Assembly: GCA_018725565.1 (NCBI GenBank)
Contig: QLUR01000032.1
Coordinates: 1 to 32,778 of the forward strand
Length of the DNA: 32,778 nucleotides
Reading direction: 5' to 3'
DNA from: Bacillota bacterium
GTDB taxonomy: Bacteria > Bacillota > Dethiobacteria > Dethiobacterales > Dethiobacteraceae
The translations under genes and the position numbers were made by a program. The notes under the pieces are model-generated. The model was not told the origin of the DNA, did no database searches, and was given only the letters and a program-made list of their open reading frames with translations. Shown one piece after another: positions 1-8,238 of this stretch; the first letter of the stretch is position 1; each line of letters starts with the position of its first letter.

Positions 1-4
1 GTGA

Positions 5-46
5 AGGCCGCAATCCCTTTGTTTGCAAGGGTCGCGGCCTCTTTTT
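5..46 (+). terminator. Rho-independent terminator of an upstream gene
   Basis: Arms AGGCCGC and GCGGCCT enclose a second stem (CCCTT/AAGGG), and TTTTT follows at once. It must end a plus-strand unit that lies before the window. The minus strand has no T-run on the other side, so it would not stop the chromate transporter genes. Confidence 0.8.
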
Positions 47-159
47 GTTCTGTTGAGCTGTCAAAGTCAGGATTATACAACGTCCGTTGGCAAAAAAGCA
101 AATAAAAAAACTTGTTCTGAAGAATTTAGGATAAATATGTGATGATAATTCGGCAGGCT

Positions 160-681
160 CTAAAGATAGTGCAGAACGAGTCCGGCCAGAGCGGCACTGA
201 GCAGGACTATGACCGGGTGTAGTCTGGTTAAAAGCAGGAGTAAAAAAACAGAGCAGCCGATCACGACCGAAGCAGGATCTGTCAGCGCCGTACGGGCGAC
301 AAACACGGCAGCGCTGATTATAAGAGCGATGACGGCTGGCCTTAATCCATGGAAGGCGGCCTGCACCAGGGCGTGCTCATAAAAGCGTCTAAGGAAGGCG
401 GCGGCCAGAAGCATAAATATCACTGACGGCGTGACCACACCGGCCGTAGCCAGTATTGCGCCTAAAATCCCGCCGGTTCGAAAGCCGATAAAAGTTGCGG
501 CGTTAATGGCTACCGGGCCGGGCGTCATTTCCGCCACGGCAAGGATGTCAACGAATTCTGTCAGAGTCAGCCAACCGTGCCGCTCAATGATTTCTTTTTG
601 AATCAGCGGCAACATTACATAGCCTCCGCCGATACTAAACAGCCCGATTCTGCAAAACGCGAGGTATAGCTCGATGAACAT
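160..681 (-). CDS. chrA: Chromate transporter, half-size CHR protein (second of pair)
   Basis: Inner-membrane protein of the CHR (chromate ion transporter) family. It is 173 residues, the usual length of the short-chain CHR proteins that act as pairs. Near the N-terminus it has the family signature FSIGGGYVMLP, followed by TPGPVAINAATFIGFRTGG, and the rest is mostly hydrophobic helices. Its ATG overlaps the TGA of the upstream half (TGATG), so the two are translationally coupled and probably form a heterodimer with opposite topology. Known members export chromate or take up sulfate-like anions; the true substrate here is not shown by sequence. No ChrB-type regulator is seen beside the pair. 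Confidence 0.9.
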   Translation of the reverse strand: MFIELYLAFCRIGLFSIGGGYVMLPLIQKEIIERHGWLTLTEFVDILAVAEMTPGPVAINAATFIGFRTGGILGAILATAGVVTPSVIFMLLAAAFLRRFYEHALVQAAFHGLRPAVIALIISAAVFVARTALTDPASVVIGCSVFLLLLLTRLHPVIVLLSAALAGLVLHYL

Positions 682-1220
682 CAGCAGTTTTCACCTTTGT
701 CAGCCTTACGGAAAAGTACTATGCCGGTCAGCGCACCCAAAATGATGATAAAAGACGGGTGAACTTCAAAATAAATGGCCAACATCAGAAAAATTACAGT
801 CAGTGTGACGCTCCGCCGGTCTTTTAAGGCCGGTTTACCAAGCTTGACTACCGCGGCAGCAATAAGTGCGGCAACAGCCGGACGGATTCCGGCGAAGGCC
901 GCCGACACTTGCGGCCATTGGGCGAACTGGGTGAAGGTGCCGGCAATAAGCAGGATGATTAGGAAAGAAGGCAGCACCGTGCCGGAAAGCGCGGCGAACG
1001 CGCCGGGTACGCCGGCCATTTTGTAGCCGATATAGACGGCGGTGTTAACAGCCACTGCCCCGGGAGCAGACTGAGCCATTGACAACACATCAACAAATTC
1101 TTCATTGGAAAGCCAGTGTTTTGCCGATACCACCTCCTGGCGGATGACGGGCAGCATGGCATAGCCGCCGCCAAAAGTGGTGGCTCCTATTTTAAAGAAA
1201 GCCAGGAAAAGTTGGCGCAT
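681..1220 (-). CDS. chrA: Chromate transporter, half-size CHR protein (first of pair)
   Basis: First gene of the two-gene CHR operon, 179 residues. The motifs are FGGGYAMLPVIRQE near residue 18 and APGAVAVNTAVYIGYKMAG about 35 residues later, which match the paired half in 160-681 position for position. That fits an ancient duplication of a single CHR domain. An AAGGAGG lies 13 bases before the ATG, rather far. The gene is divergent from cwlD, and only about 70 bp separate the two starts, so any promoters are close together; I could not pick out a convincing one. Family assignment is firm, chromate as physiological substrate is only the family name. Confidence 0.9.
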   Translation of the reverse strand: MRQLFLAFFKIGATTFGGGYAMLPVIRQEVVSAKHWLSNEEFVDVLSMAQSAPGAVAVNTAVYIGYKMAGVPGAFAALSGTVLPSFLIILLIAGTFTQFAQWPQVSAAFAGIRPAVAALIAAAVVKLGKPALKDRRSVTLTVIFLMLAIYFEVHPSFIIILGALTGIVLFRKADKGENC

Positions 1221-1291
1221 TTTAAAAGACCAGCCTCCTTGATTCTAAGTAGCTGTAACCCTTCATACGCTTTTAGCGGGGAGGAGTGCTT

Positions 1292-2032
1292 TTGCGAGTC
1301 GTGCTGCTGTTATCGTCCGCAACCGGCAAAAGAATTTGTACAATACTGCTTGGTATGTTACTTATATTAGTAATTATATTTTTTCTGCACCGGGAACTTG
1401 CGGATAATCAGCCTGCCGTTCAGACCGGCCTGCCGCTGTCCGGCAGAGGAATTGTCATTGACCCGGGTCACGGCGGCTATGACCCAGGCGTGTTTCGCCG
1501 CTCATTGACTGAAAAAAACCTGAACTTAGCTATTTCTCTGGTGCTGCGCGATTATCTGCAGGGAGGCGGCGCCCGTGTAATCATGACGCGGGAAACAGAC
1601 CGTGATTTACTGGTGCTGCCGGCGGCTGGTCCCCGGAAAAGGCTGGATATGAAAAACAGGCTGGCGATCATTAGGGCGGCAAACCCCGATCTGCTGGTCA
1701 GCATCCATGTCAATGCCTCTCCCTCTCCCCTTTGGTCAGGGGCTCAGGTGTTCCATAAGCGGAATTGCGCGCACGGTCATAAACTGGCATTATTAATCCA
1801 GGAGGAGCTGAAACGGGTGCTGCAGAATACAAACCGGCCGGCCCAAGAGGGGGATTTCTTCCTGCTCAACGAGGCGGGCGTTCCGGCGGCGCTGGTGGAG
1901 GCCGGTTTTATTTCCAACCCGGAGGAAGCGCGGCTTCTGGCTGATGAGCGGTATCGTTCACGCTTGGCTTGGGCTGTATACCTGGGCATTATCAGGTACT
2001 TTGACAGTGTGTATTCGCCAGCTGCTGATTAA
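1292..2032 (+). CDS. cwlD: N-acetylmuramoyl-L-alanine amidase CwlD (spore cortex)
   Basis: Zinc amidase of the Amidase_3 family. CwlD removes the peptide side chain from muramic acid so that muramic delta-lactam of the spore cortex can be made. One membrane anchor lies at about residues 15-33 and the amidase domain fills the rest. Visible zinc ligands and catalytic positions are the His of IDPGHGGYDPG, the Glu of LTEKNLNLA, the His of VSIHVNAS and the Glu of ALVEAGFISNPEE. Length (about 246) matches CwlD. Start choice: GGGGAGGAG (1278-1286) overlaps the GTG at 1286, so the TTG at 1292, seven bases after GGAGG, is better placed; GTG 1286 cannot be excluded. It supports a spore-forming host. 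Confidence 0.88.
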   Translation: MRVVLLLSSATGKRICTILLGMLLILVIIFFLHRELADNQPAVQTGLPLSGRGIVIDPGHGGYDPGVFRRSLTEKNLNLAISLVLRDYLQGGGARVIMTRETDRDLLVLPAAGPRKRLDMKNRLAIIRAANPDLLVSIHVNASPSPLWSGAQVFHKRNCAHGHKLALLIQEELKRVLQNTNRPAQEGDFFLLNEAGVPAALVEAGFISNPEEARLLADERYRSRLAWAVYLGIIRYFDSVYSPAAD

Positions 2033-2100
2033 TTCCTATGCATCGGACCATAATTTACGGTCAAATGCAGTTCTGGCTATAAATTTAAATATGGATGCCC

Positions 2101-2129
2101 TTAACACCCGGGTAAAAATACTTTATAAT
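2101..2129 (+). promoter_or_regulatory. Sigma-A type promoter for the AmmeMemoRadiSam-cdaA-glmS genes
   Basis: TTAACA (2101-2106), a 17-base spacer, then a perfect TATAAT (2124-2129). Transcription would start near 2136, about 90 bases before the ATG at 2227. The leader holds a 7-bp hairpin (CCTGGAC/GTCCAGG, 2156-2176). No terminator is seen before 10065, so this may be the main promoter of the six following genes. Confidence 0.6.
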
Positions 2130-2155
2130 CAAAATGTTGGGACAAACTATTTTAG

Positions 2156-2176
2156 CCTGGACTGAAACTGTCCAGG
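2156..2176 (+). other. Hairpin in the leader of the LigB/AMMECR1 gene
   Basis: Perfect 7-bp stem with a 7-base loop, 50 bases before the ATG. No T-run follows, so it is not a terminator. It may protect the 5' end or affect ribosome access. Confidence 0.4.
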
Positions 2177-2226
2177 CAGTATCTGCAGTAACCCTGACCC
2201 GGTAAAAAAGAGGGGATGATCCATTA

Positions 2227-3618
2227 ATGTCGGGAAGGATTGTGCATGCCGGTATTTATCCCCACCCTCCGGTGCTTGTCCCCGCGGTGGGCGGTCTTGA
2301 AACGCAGAAGCTGGCAGCCACTACTGCCGCGCTTTCCCAGTTATCCGAGCGGGTTAAAGAAGCTGAACCAAATGTTTTACTGCTGATTTCACCGCACGGT
2401 CAATTGCAGCCTGACGCGCTGTCCCTGTTGGGCGGGGAACTTCTGACCGGAACATTTTCCCGCTTTGGCGCTGCCGAGATAAATTTTAGCTGCCGGAACG
2501 ACCGGGAGTTGCTCGCCGCAATCCTTGAGGAATTCAGCAGAGCCGGGCTGCCTGTTACCACCACACAAACCGGCCGCCGGAAAGGCGAGGCAGCCGCTGC
2601 CTTGGACCACGGAGCGCTTGTGCCTCTTTATTTTCTCGAGCAGGCCGGCGTCCATGTGCCGCTCGTCCATCTTACTTATGCTTTTTTGCCGCCGGAGCAG
2701 CTTTTTGCCAGCGGGCAGGCGGTGAAACATGCTATAAAGCGGCTTGCCCGCCGCACGGCCCTGGTGATCAGCGGCGACCTTTCCCATCGCCTTTTGCCCG
2801 GCGCGCCGGCTGGATTTACACCCCGGGGGCGCGAATTCGACCGGTTAATGATTGAGCTGCTGCAAGCTTACGATGTACAGGCTATCTTGGATTTAGACGA
2901 AAAACTGCTGGAAGACGCCGGGGAATGTGGCTACCGCTCGCTGCTGATTGGCCTTGGCGCTCTGTCAGATGAAACGGTCATACCGGAAATCCTGTCTTAT
3001 GAGGGGCCGTTCGGCGTCGGTTACCTGGTTGCCGACCTGTCGCCCGGCCGGGTTAACAGCGTGTGCGTTGCACGCGGAGGAGGGGAAGGGCAAAGCGGCC
3101 GGACTGTCGGGGTGGAGAGCGAACATGTGCGCCTGGCGCGTCTGGCGCTTGAAACGTATGTCAGGACCGGAAAGGTAATACCCGTACCGGACGGGGCATC
3201 TTTATCCCGGGAAGCTGCCGGTGTCTTTGTTTCCATAAAAATTGACGGCAAGTTGCGTGGCTGTATGGGAACCGTAGAAGCGGCACACAGGGATTTGGCC
3301 GCAGAAATTATTGCCAACGCTATCTCCGCAGGGACTGCCGACCCGCGTTTTAAGCCGGTTGGCCGGCAAGAACTGGACCTCCTGGAATATGGGGTGGACG
3401 TCCTTTCTGTACCGGAGGAGATTTCAGGCCCAGAGGAATTGGACTCCCAAAAATACGGCGTAATTGTGCAAAGCGGGCACAGGCGGGGCTTGCTTCTGCC
3501 TGCCCTGGAAGGCGTTGACTCGGTGCAGGAACAATTGGCCATTGCCCTGCAGAAGGCCGGGATCCTGCCGGGGCAAAGGTACCGGATTTTCCGCTTTACG
3601 GTCCGCCGCTACCGTTAG
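2227..3618 (+). CDS. LigB/MEMO-like and AMMECR1 fusion (AmmeMemoRadiSam system A/B)
   Basis: A 463-residue fusion. Residues 1 to about 280 are a class III extradiol dioxygenase/MEMO-type fold, with His13 (YPHPP), His57 (ISPHG), ALDHGALVPL and SGDLSHRL in the expected order of metal-site motifs. Residues from about 300 to the end are an AMMECR1 domain, with its hallmark LRGCMG at 343-348. The next gene is the matching radical SAM protein. These three parts form the AmmeMemoRadiSam set known from comparative genomics; its chemistry in bacteria is not settled, so no substrate is assigned. GAGGGGA stands nine bases before the ATG. The link of the set to cdaA by position may or may not be functional. 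Confidence 0.88.
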   Translation: MSGRIVHAGIYPHPPVLVPAVGGLETQKLAATTAALSQLSERVKEAEPNVLLLISPHGQLQPDALSLLGGELLTGTFSRFGAAEINFSCRNDRELLAAILEEFSRAGLPVTTTQTGRRKGEAAAALDHGALVPLYFLEQAGVHVPLVHLTYAFLPPEQLFASGQAVKHAIKRLARRTALVISGDLSHRLLPGAPAGFTPRGREFDRLMIELLQAYDVQAILDLDEKLLEDAGECGYRSLLIGLGALSDETVIPEILSYEGPFGVGYLVADLSPGRVNSVCVARGGGEGQSGRTVGVESEHVRLARLALETYVRTGKVIPVPDGASLSREAAGVFVSIKIDGKLRGCMGTVEAAHRDLAAEIIANAISAGTADPRFKPVGRQELDLLEYGVDVLSVPEEISGPEELDSQKYGVIVQSGHRRGLLLPALEGVDSVQEQLAIALQKAGILPGQRYRIFRFTVRRYR

Positions 3619-3650
3619 AGAGGAAGGCCTGTTGCAGACAAGGAGGCTAT

Positions 3651-4658
3651 ATGCGCGAAGCATTGTTTTATGAAGGGAAAACGCCTGGCGTTCGTTGTCT
3701 CCTTTGCCCGCATTATTGCCGCCTGCAAAATGGAGAAACGGGAATTTGCGGTGTGCGGCGTGAACATGGGGGCAAACTGTACAGCGAGAACTACGGACTG
3801 TGTGCAGCAAAAGCGCTGGATCCGGTAGAAAAAAAACCGCTCTACCATTTCTATCCGGGGCGGAAAATCCTTTCTCTTGGGACGCTGGGCTGTAATTTGC
3901 AGTGCGGTTTTTGCCAAAACTGGCATCTTTCACGCAGTACACCGGCAGTGGAAACGGTCCGCCTGACTCCCTCAGAAGTAGTGGTTATGCTGGAGCAACT
4001 TAATGATTGCTTGCCTGTCGGTGTGGCTTACACCTATTCAGAACCCGGAATATGGTACGAATTTGTACTGGATACGGCCCGGGCTGTCCGAGAAAGCGGC
4101 CGTAGAAATGTCTTGGTCACCAATGGTTTTTTGAACGGGGAACCGCTGTTGCAGTTATTGCCGCTGATTGACGCTTTCAATATCGATGTTAAGTCGTTCC
4201 GGGACGATTTTTACCGTAAATTTTGCGGCGGGCGCCTTGAAGATGTACGAAACTATGTAGAAATTGCCGCCGCCGCAGCCCACGTGGAACTGACTTATCT
4301 GGTTATACCCACGCTCAATGACAACGAACAGGAGATACTGGATTTTGTGCGATGGGTAGCCAGCCTGAATCCGGCAATTCCCGTGCACCTCACCCGCTAT
4401 TTCCCTCAAGCCAGCTTTACTTTGCCGCAAACACCACTTGCTGTGCTTAACCGGCTGTGGGAGGCAGCCAGGGAAACACTGCCGTACGTATACCTTGGCA
4501 ATGTCCACGGCAATACGGCCGCGAACACCTATTGTCCTTCCTGCGGCAAAGAGCAGGTGTTGCGCCGCGGCTGGCAGGCGACCTGCCTGCTGCAAAACGG
4601 GAGTTGTCCGTTTTGCGGCAGACAGGCTGATATTATTAACTCACCTTCAGGCAGGTAA
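3651..4658 (+). CDS. AmmeMemoRadiSam system radical SAM protein
   Basis: 335 residues. The radical SAM 4Fe-4S motif CNLQCGFC is at residues 81-88, flanked by QNWHLSR, typical of the pyruvate-formate-lyase-activating-like members. An extra cysteine-rich N-terminus (Cys16, 19, 23, 33) and a C-terminal zinc-ribbon-like part (YCPSCG ... CPFCG) are also family traits. AAGGAGG lies four bases before the ATG, and 32 bases separate it from the fusion gene, so the two are surely co-transcribed. Family members accompany AMMECR1 and MEMO proteins and may modify a protein or small molecule by radical chemistry; the target is unknown. The family call is firm, the function is open. Confidence 0.9.
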   Translation: MREALFYEGKTPGVRCLLCPHYCRLQNGETGICGVRREHGGKLYSENYGLCAAKALDPVEKKPLYHFYPGRKILSLGTLGCNLQCGFCQNWHLSRSTPAVETVRLTPSEVVVMLEQLNDCLPVGVAYTYSEPGIWYEFVLDTARAVRESGRRNVLVTNGFLNGEPLLQLLPLIDAFNIDVKSFRDDFYRKFCGGRLEDVRNYVEIAAAAAHVELTYLVIPTLNDNEQEILDFVRWVASLNPAIPVHLTRYFPQASFTLPQTPLAVLNRLWEAARETLPYVYLGNVHGNTAANTYCPSCGKEQVLRRGWQATCLLQNGSCPFCGRQADIINSPSGR

Positions 4659-4721
4659 TTGCAGGCCAGGCAGCGAATAAGAGCCCTGGCAATCCGGCAG
4701 CGCAAGGAGGGCATACTACTG

Positions 4722-5531
4722 ATGGCCAATTTTCTGCAGACACTTACGGCTCTTAGCTGGCGCAGCGTACTGGATATTGCTCTTGTAACCTTTGTCTTTT
4801 ATAAGGCAATTGTTCTTATCCGGGGAACGCGGGCTGAGCAGCTGGTGAAAGGCCTGGTTATTATGCTGATTGCCGCGGTGCTGTCCGGCCAGCTCGGCCT
4901 GTCTACGTTTCACTGGATTCTGCGGCAGACGCTGACTCTTGGTCTTGTTGCCATCCCGATTGTTTTTCAGCCGGAGCTGCGCCGGGCATTGGAAACGCTT
5001 GGTCGCGGCAAGATCTTTGCGCGCAGCGACTTCCTGGCTGAAAAAGAAGTGGAGCATATGCTCGACGAACTAGTCAAAGCGATAGAGGTGCTGGTAAAAA
5101 AGCGGCTTGGCGCACTGGTGGTTCTGGAACGTGAGACTGGACTAAACGAGATTATTGAAACAGGCATAGTAATCGACGGCCAGGTTTCCGCCGAACTGCT
5201 GATTAATGTTTTCCTGCCACGCAGCCCTCTGCATGATGGAGCAGCAATTATCCGCGGCAGCCGCCTGATGGCTGCCGGGTGTTATCTGCCGTTGACCGAA
5301 AACCCTAATCTGAGCAAAGAATTGGGGACGAGACACCGGGCGGCACTTGGCGTGTCAGAACACTCGGACGCAGTGGCGCTGGTGGTTTCGGAGGAAACGG
5401 GAGTAATTTCTCTCTCGGTTAACGGTAAGTTGACCCGCTATCTTGACGAGAAAACATTGAAACAAATGCTGCGCGGGTTCTGCAAATCTTCCGGCGGCGG
5501 GCGGAATTTTTGGCAGTGGAGGTCGGGCTGA
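4722..5531 (+). CDS. cdaA: Diadenylate cyclase CdaA
   Basis: Makes c-di-AMP from two ATP at the membrane. Three hydrophobic helices lie within residues 12-85, a linker helix follows, and the DAC domain covers about 100-250, with DGA at 172-174 and RHR at 204-206, both needed for catalysis. The 269 residues fit the family (about 273). AAGGAGG (4704-4710) fixes the ATG at 4722; an upstream in-frame start at 4659 would give a charged N-terminal tail that other CdaA proteins lack. The stop overlaps the cdaR start (TGATG). The order cdaA-cdaR-glmM is conserved in Firmicutes, and CdaR and GlmM are known to bind and control CdaA. Confidence 0.95.
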   Translation: MANFLQTLTALSWRSVLDIALVTFVFYKAIVLIRGTRAEQLVKGLVIMLIAAVLSGQLGLSTFHWILRQTLTLGLVAIPIVFQPELRRALETLGRGKIFARSDFLAEKEVEHMLDELVKAIEVLVKKRLGALVVLERETGLNEIIETGIVIDGQVSAELLINVFLPRSPLHDGAAIIRGSRLMAAGCYLPLTENPNLSKELGTRHRAALGVSEHSDAVALVVSEETGVISLSVNGKLTRYLDEKTLKQMLRGFCKSSGGGRNFWQWRSG

Positions 5532-6463
5532 TGGCGCGTCTGCTAAACAGAAACAATGGCGCCAAGGTGTTGGCTTTTTTCATGGCTCTGTTGCTTTGGT
5601 TGCATGTCACCGGCGAAACTTTGCCGGCTGACAATGCGGAAGTAATCAGACCTTTTAGTAACGTGCCTCTTTCCTGGCGCAACCTTGATGAACGTATGCA
5701 GCTGTCGGAAATACCGGCGGAAATTGACATTGTCCTGCGGGGTGCTGCTGTGGCCATTGAAGGGATGGCTCCGGACGAACTGGAAGTTTTTGTTGACTTA
5801 AGAGGCCTCGGGGAGGGGCAGCACCGCCTGACGCCAAACGCAGTGGTGCCAAGAGGGGTCAGCGTTATTTCCTACCGTCCGCAGCAGGTAGTCGTGTTGT
5901 TAACTGAGACAATTGTTCAACAAAAGCCCGTTTCCCTGGAGATTAAAGGGCAACCGGCAGCAGGATTGGTAATGGGGGAGGCCCGCCTGAATCCCGGGTA
6001 TATTTTTGTGCACGGCACACGTGCCCTGCTGCCTAAAGTCTATCAGGTCAAAGCTTCAGTCGATGTGTCGGACACTGCTGCTGACTTTCGCCAGTTGGTA
6101 GAAGTTCAGCCGCTGGATGAGGCGGGGGAAACAGTCCGGGGCGTGACGCTGAACCCCCCCCAGATAGAGGTGCTGGTGCCGGTTTCCAAGCCCCGGCGAG
6201 AGGTACCTGTCCGGGTGCAGCTGGAAGGTGAACCGGCGAGAGGCTTTCAGATACGCCAGGTAAATGTCACACCGGAAACTGTCATGCTGCAAGGCTTGGA
6301 AAATGAGCTGAAAAGATTGGCGGAAGTGCTCACTCTTCCGGTCAGCGTAGCGGGAGCTACTGCCAATATTGTCAAGGAAATAAGCATAACCGTTCCGGAT
6401 ACAGTTGAAGTAACAGGCTCCGGCAAGGTGGTTACTGTTGAAGTGATTATTGAACCGCGCTGA
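5531..6463 (+). CDS. cdaR: CdaA regulator CdaR (YbbR repeat protein)
   Basis: Membrane-anchored extracytoplasmic protein that controls CdaA. One transmembrane helix is at about residues 14-30 (VLAFFMALLLWLHV), followed by about three YbbR-type beta domains up to residue 310. Start: GGAGG (5518-5522) sits eight bases before the ATG at 5531, which overlaps the cdaA stop, so the two are coupled. A longer TTG start at 5510 is possible but has no ribosome site. After the stop only 11 bases remain before the tandem repeat array that separates cdaR from glmM, an interruption that is not usual in this operon. Confidence 0.9.
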   Translation: MARLLNRNNGAKVLAFFMALLLWLHVTGETLPADNAEVIRPFSNVPLSWRNLDERMQLSEIPAEIDIVLRGAAVAIEGMAPDELEVFVDLRGLGEGQHRLTPNAVVPRGVSVISYRPQQVVVLLTETIVQQKPVSLEIKGQPAAGLVMGEARLNPGYIFVHGTRALLPKVYQVKASVDVSDTAADFRQLVEVQPLDEAGETVRGVTLNPPQIEVLVPVSKPRREVPVRVQLEGEPARGFQIRQVNVTPETVMLQGLENELKRLAEVLTLPVSVAGATANIVKEISITVPDTVEVTGSGKVVTVEVIIEPR

Positions 6464-6474
6464 CACTAATCTGG

Positions 6475-6867
6475 TATGGCGCCGCTTATCGGCGCAAGTC
6501 CTTGCGTCAAGAAGCAAGAAAGACGAGGCGCGAGGGAGCGAGGCGACGCAGTCGTACCGTGTGGTACATCGAGGAGATGAGTCGACTGAGAACGAAGTAT
6601 GGCGCCGCTTATCGGCGCAAGTCCTTGCGTCAAGAAGCAAGAAAGACGAGGCGCGAGGGAGCGAGGCGACGCAGTCGTACCGTGTGGTACATCGAGGAGA
6701 TGAGTCGACTGAGAACGAAGTATGGCGCCGCTTATCGGCGCAAGTCCTTGCGTCAAGAAGCAAGAAAGACGAGGCGCGAGGGAGCGAGGCGACGCAGTCG
6801 TACCGTGTGGTACATCGAGGAGATGAGTCGACTGAGAACGAAGTATGGCGCCGCTTATCGGCGCAAG
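6475..6867. repeat. Three perfect 123-bp tandem repeats plus a 24-bp partial copy
   Basis: Units start at 6475, 6598 and 6721, identical as far as I can read; a fourth begins at 6844 and stops after 24 bases, exactly where the glmM ribosome site AAGGAGGT (6865-6872) begins. Each unit holds three potential hairpins: GCGCC/GGCGC with a 7-base loop, CTTGC/GCAAG with an 8-base loop, and GTACC/GGTAC with a GTGT loop. The unit length is a multiple of three, so four reading frames stay open through the array; I regard these as a by-product. It fills the whole gap of more than 400 bases between cdaR and glmM. Confidence 0.95.
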
Positions 6868-6877
6868 GAGGTAAAGG

Positions 6878-8221
6878 ATGGGCAGACTGTTTGGCACCGA
6901 CGGCATCCGCGGCCTAGCAGGTGTTGAGTTGACTCCTGAAATGGCTTTTAAGGCTGGCCGCGCCGCGGCTTACGTCCTCACACAAAAAAACATGCGGCCG
7001 CCGCATTTCCTGGTGGCCCGCGATACACGTGTTTCAGGTCCGCTGCTGGAGGCAGCCCTTACCGCCGGGTTGGCTTCAGTCGGTGCCACCGTCTATCTTG
7101 CGGGGGTTATCTCTACTCCGGCTGCAGCTTATCTGACGCGCTTTTGCGGCGGCTGTGGCGGGGTAATGATTTCCGCTTCCCACAACGACTATCCGGACAA
7201 TGGCCTTAAATTTTTCAATGCCGACGGCTTCAAACTTCCTGATGAAAGTGAAGAAGAAATTGAGCGCCTGTATTTTTTGCCGGACGACAAGCTGCCAAGG
7301 CCATCGGCTGCCCGGATCGGACGTATCCAACCTTTTGCTGATGCTGAAGAGAGATACCTGAATTTTTTGCTTGGTACTGTTACCCGGCGCTTTGACGGAT
7401 ACCGGGTGGTCCTGGACTGCGCCAACGGAGCCGTCTTTAACCTGGCGCCACATGCTTTTCGCGCTCTTGGTGCAGAAGTTGCGGCGATCCACGCCTCGCC
7501 CGACGGTCTGAATATCAACAAAGACTGTGGTTCCACCAATTACCGGGAGGTGGCCAGAGCTGTGCGGGAAATAGGCGCCGACCTAGGATTTGCTTTTGAC
7601 GGCGATGCCGACCGGGTGCTGGCGGTCAATGAGCGCGGTGAATTGGTTGACGGAGACGCCATAATGGCAGTTTATGCGACCCATTTGCAGGAACAGGGGC
7701 GACTGCGCCACAATACACTGGTGTCGACCGTCATGAGCAACATCGGGCTTGACAAAGCGGCAGAGGTTGCCGGCTTTCGTGTGCTAAGGACCAAGGTAGG
7801 CGACCGGTACGTCCTTGAAGAAATGCTGGCCGGCGGTTATAATCTGGGCGGGGAGCAATCCGGCCATATTATTATGCTCGACCACAGCACCACCGGAGAC
7901 GGCCTGCTGGCAGCTCTGCAACTTATGTCGCTCGTCGCCGGCTCCGGCCGCCCGCTTTCGGCTTTATCCGGCCATATCCAGCGTTACCCGCAGGTACTGG
8001 TCAACTGCCGCGTGGCGAGACGTGAAGGCCTGGCAGAAAGCGAGCGCCTCCGCCTTGCGGTTGCGGAAACCGAACAAATCTTAGCCGGGCGCGGCCGCCT
8101 GCTGGTGCGCCCCTCCGGCACCGAGCCGCTGGTGCGGGTTATGCTGGAAGGACCGGATGAAAACGAACTGCATATACTGGCTAACAGGCTGGCGGAAGTA
8201 ATCCGGGCAGAACTAGGTTAA
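6878..8221 (+). CDS. glmM: Phosphoglucosamine mutase GlmM
   Basis: Converts glucosamine-6-phosphate to glucosamine-1-phosphate for UDP-GlcNAc and so for peptidoglycan. 447 residues, the normal length. The catalytic phosphoserine motif ISASHN has Ser101, the metal loop DGDADR is at 241-246, and the sugar-binding GGEQSGH and the phosphate-binding RPSGTEPLVRVM are in place. The catalytic motif reads SASHND rather than the common SASHNP, a mild change. AAGGAGGT lies five bases before the ATG and its first three bases belong to the last partial 123-bp repeat. GlmM of other Firmicutes inhibits CdaA by direct binding, which fits the shared operon. Confidence 0.96.
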   Translation: MGRLFGTDGIRGLAGVELTPEMAFKAGRAAAYVLTQKNMRPPHFLVARDTRVSGPLLEAALTAGLASVGATVYLAGVISTPAAAYLTRFCGGCGGVMISASHNDYPDNGLKFFNADGFKLPDESEEEIERLYFLPDDKLPRPSAARIGRIQPFADAEERYLNFLLGTVTRRFDGYRVVLDCANGAVFNLAPHAFRALGAEVAAIHASPDGLNINKDCGSTNYREVARAVREIGADLGFAFDGDADRVLAVNERGELVDGDAIMAVYATHLQEQGRLRHNTLVSTVMSNIGLDKAAEVAGFRVLRTKVGDRYVLEEMLAGGYNLGGEQSGHIIMLDHSTTGDGLLAALQLMSLVAGSGRPLSALSGHIQRYPQVLVNCRVARREGLAESERLRLAVAETEQILAGRGRLLVRPSGTEPLVRVMLEGPDENELHILANRLAEVIRAELG

Positions 8222-8238
8222 GGAGGGATCAGTCAGAA

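Noticed and set aside
6450-6927. Open reading frames through the 123-bp repeats on both strands (about 140-235 codons)
   Set aside because: The unit length is a multiple of three and stop-free in several frames, so all frames stay open by chance. They have no ribosome sites, and the frames differ only by phase.
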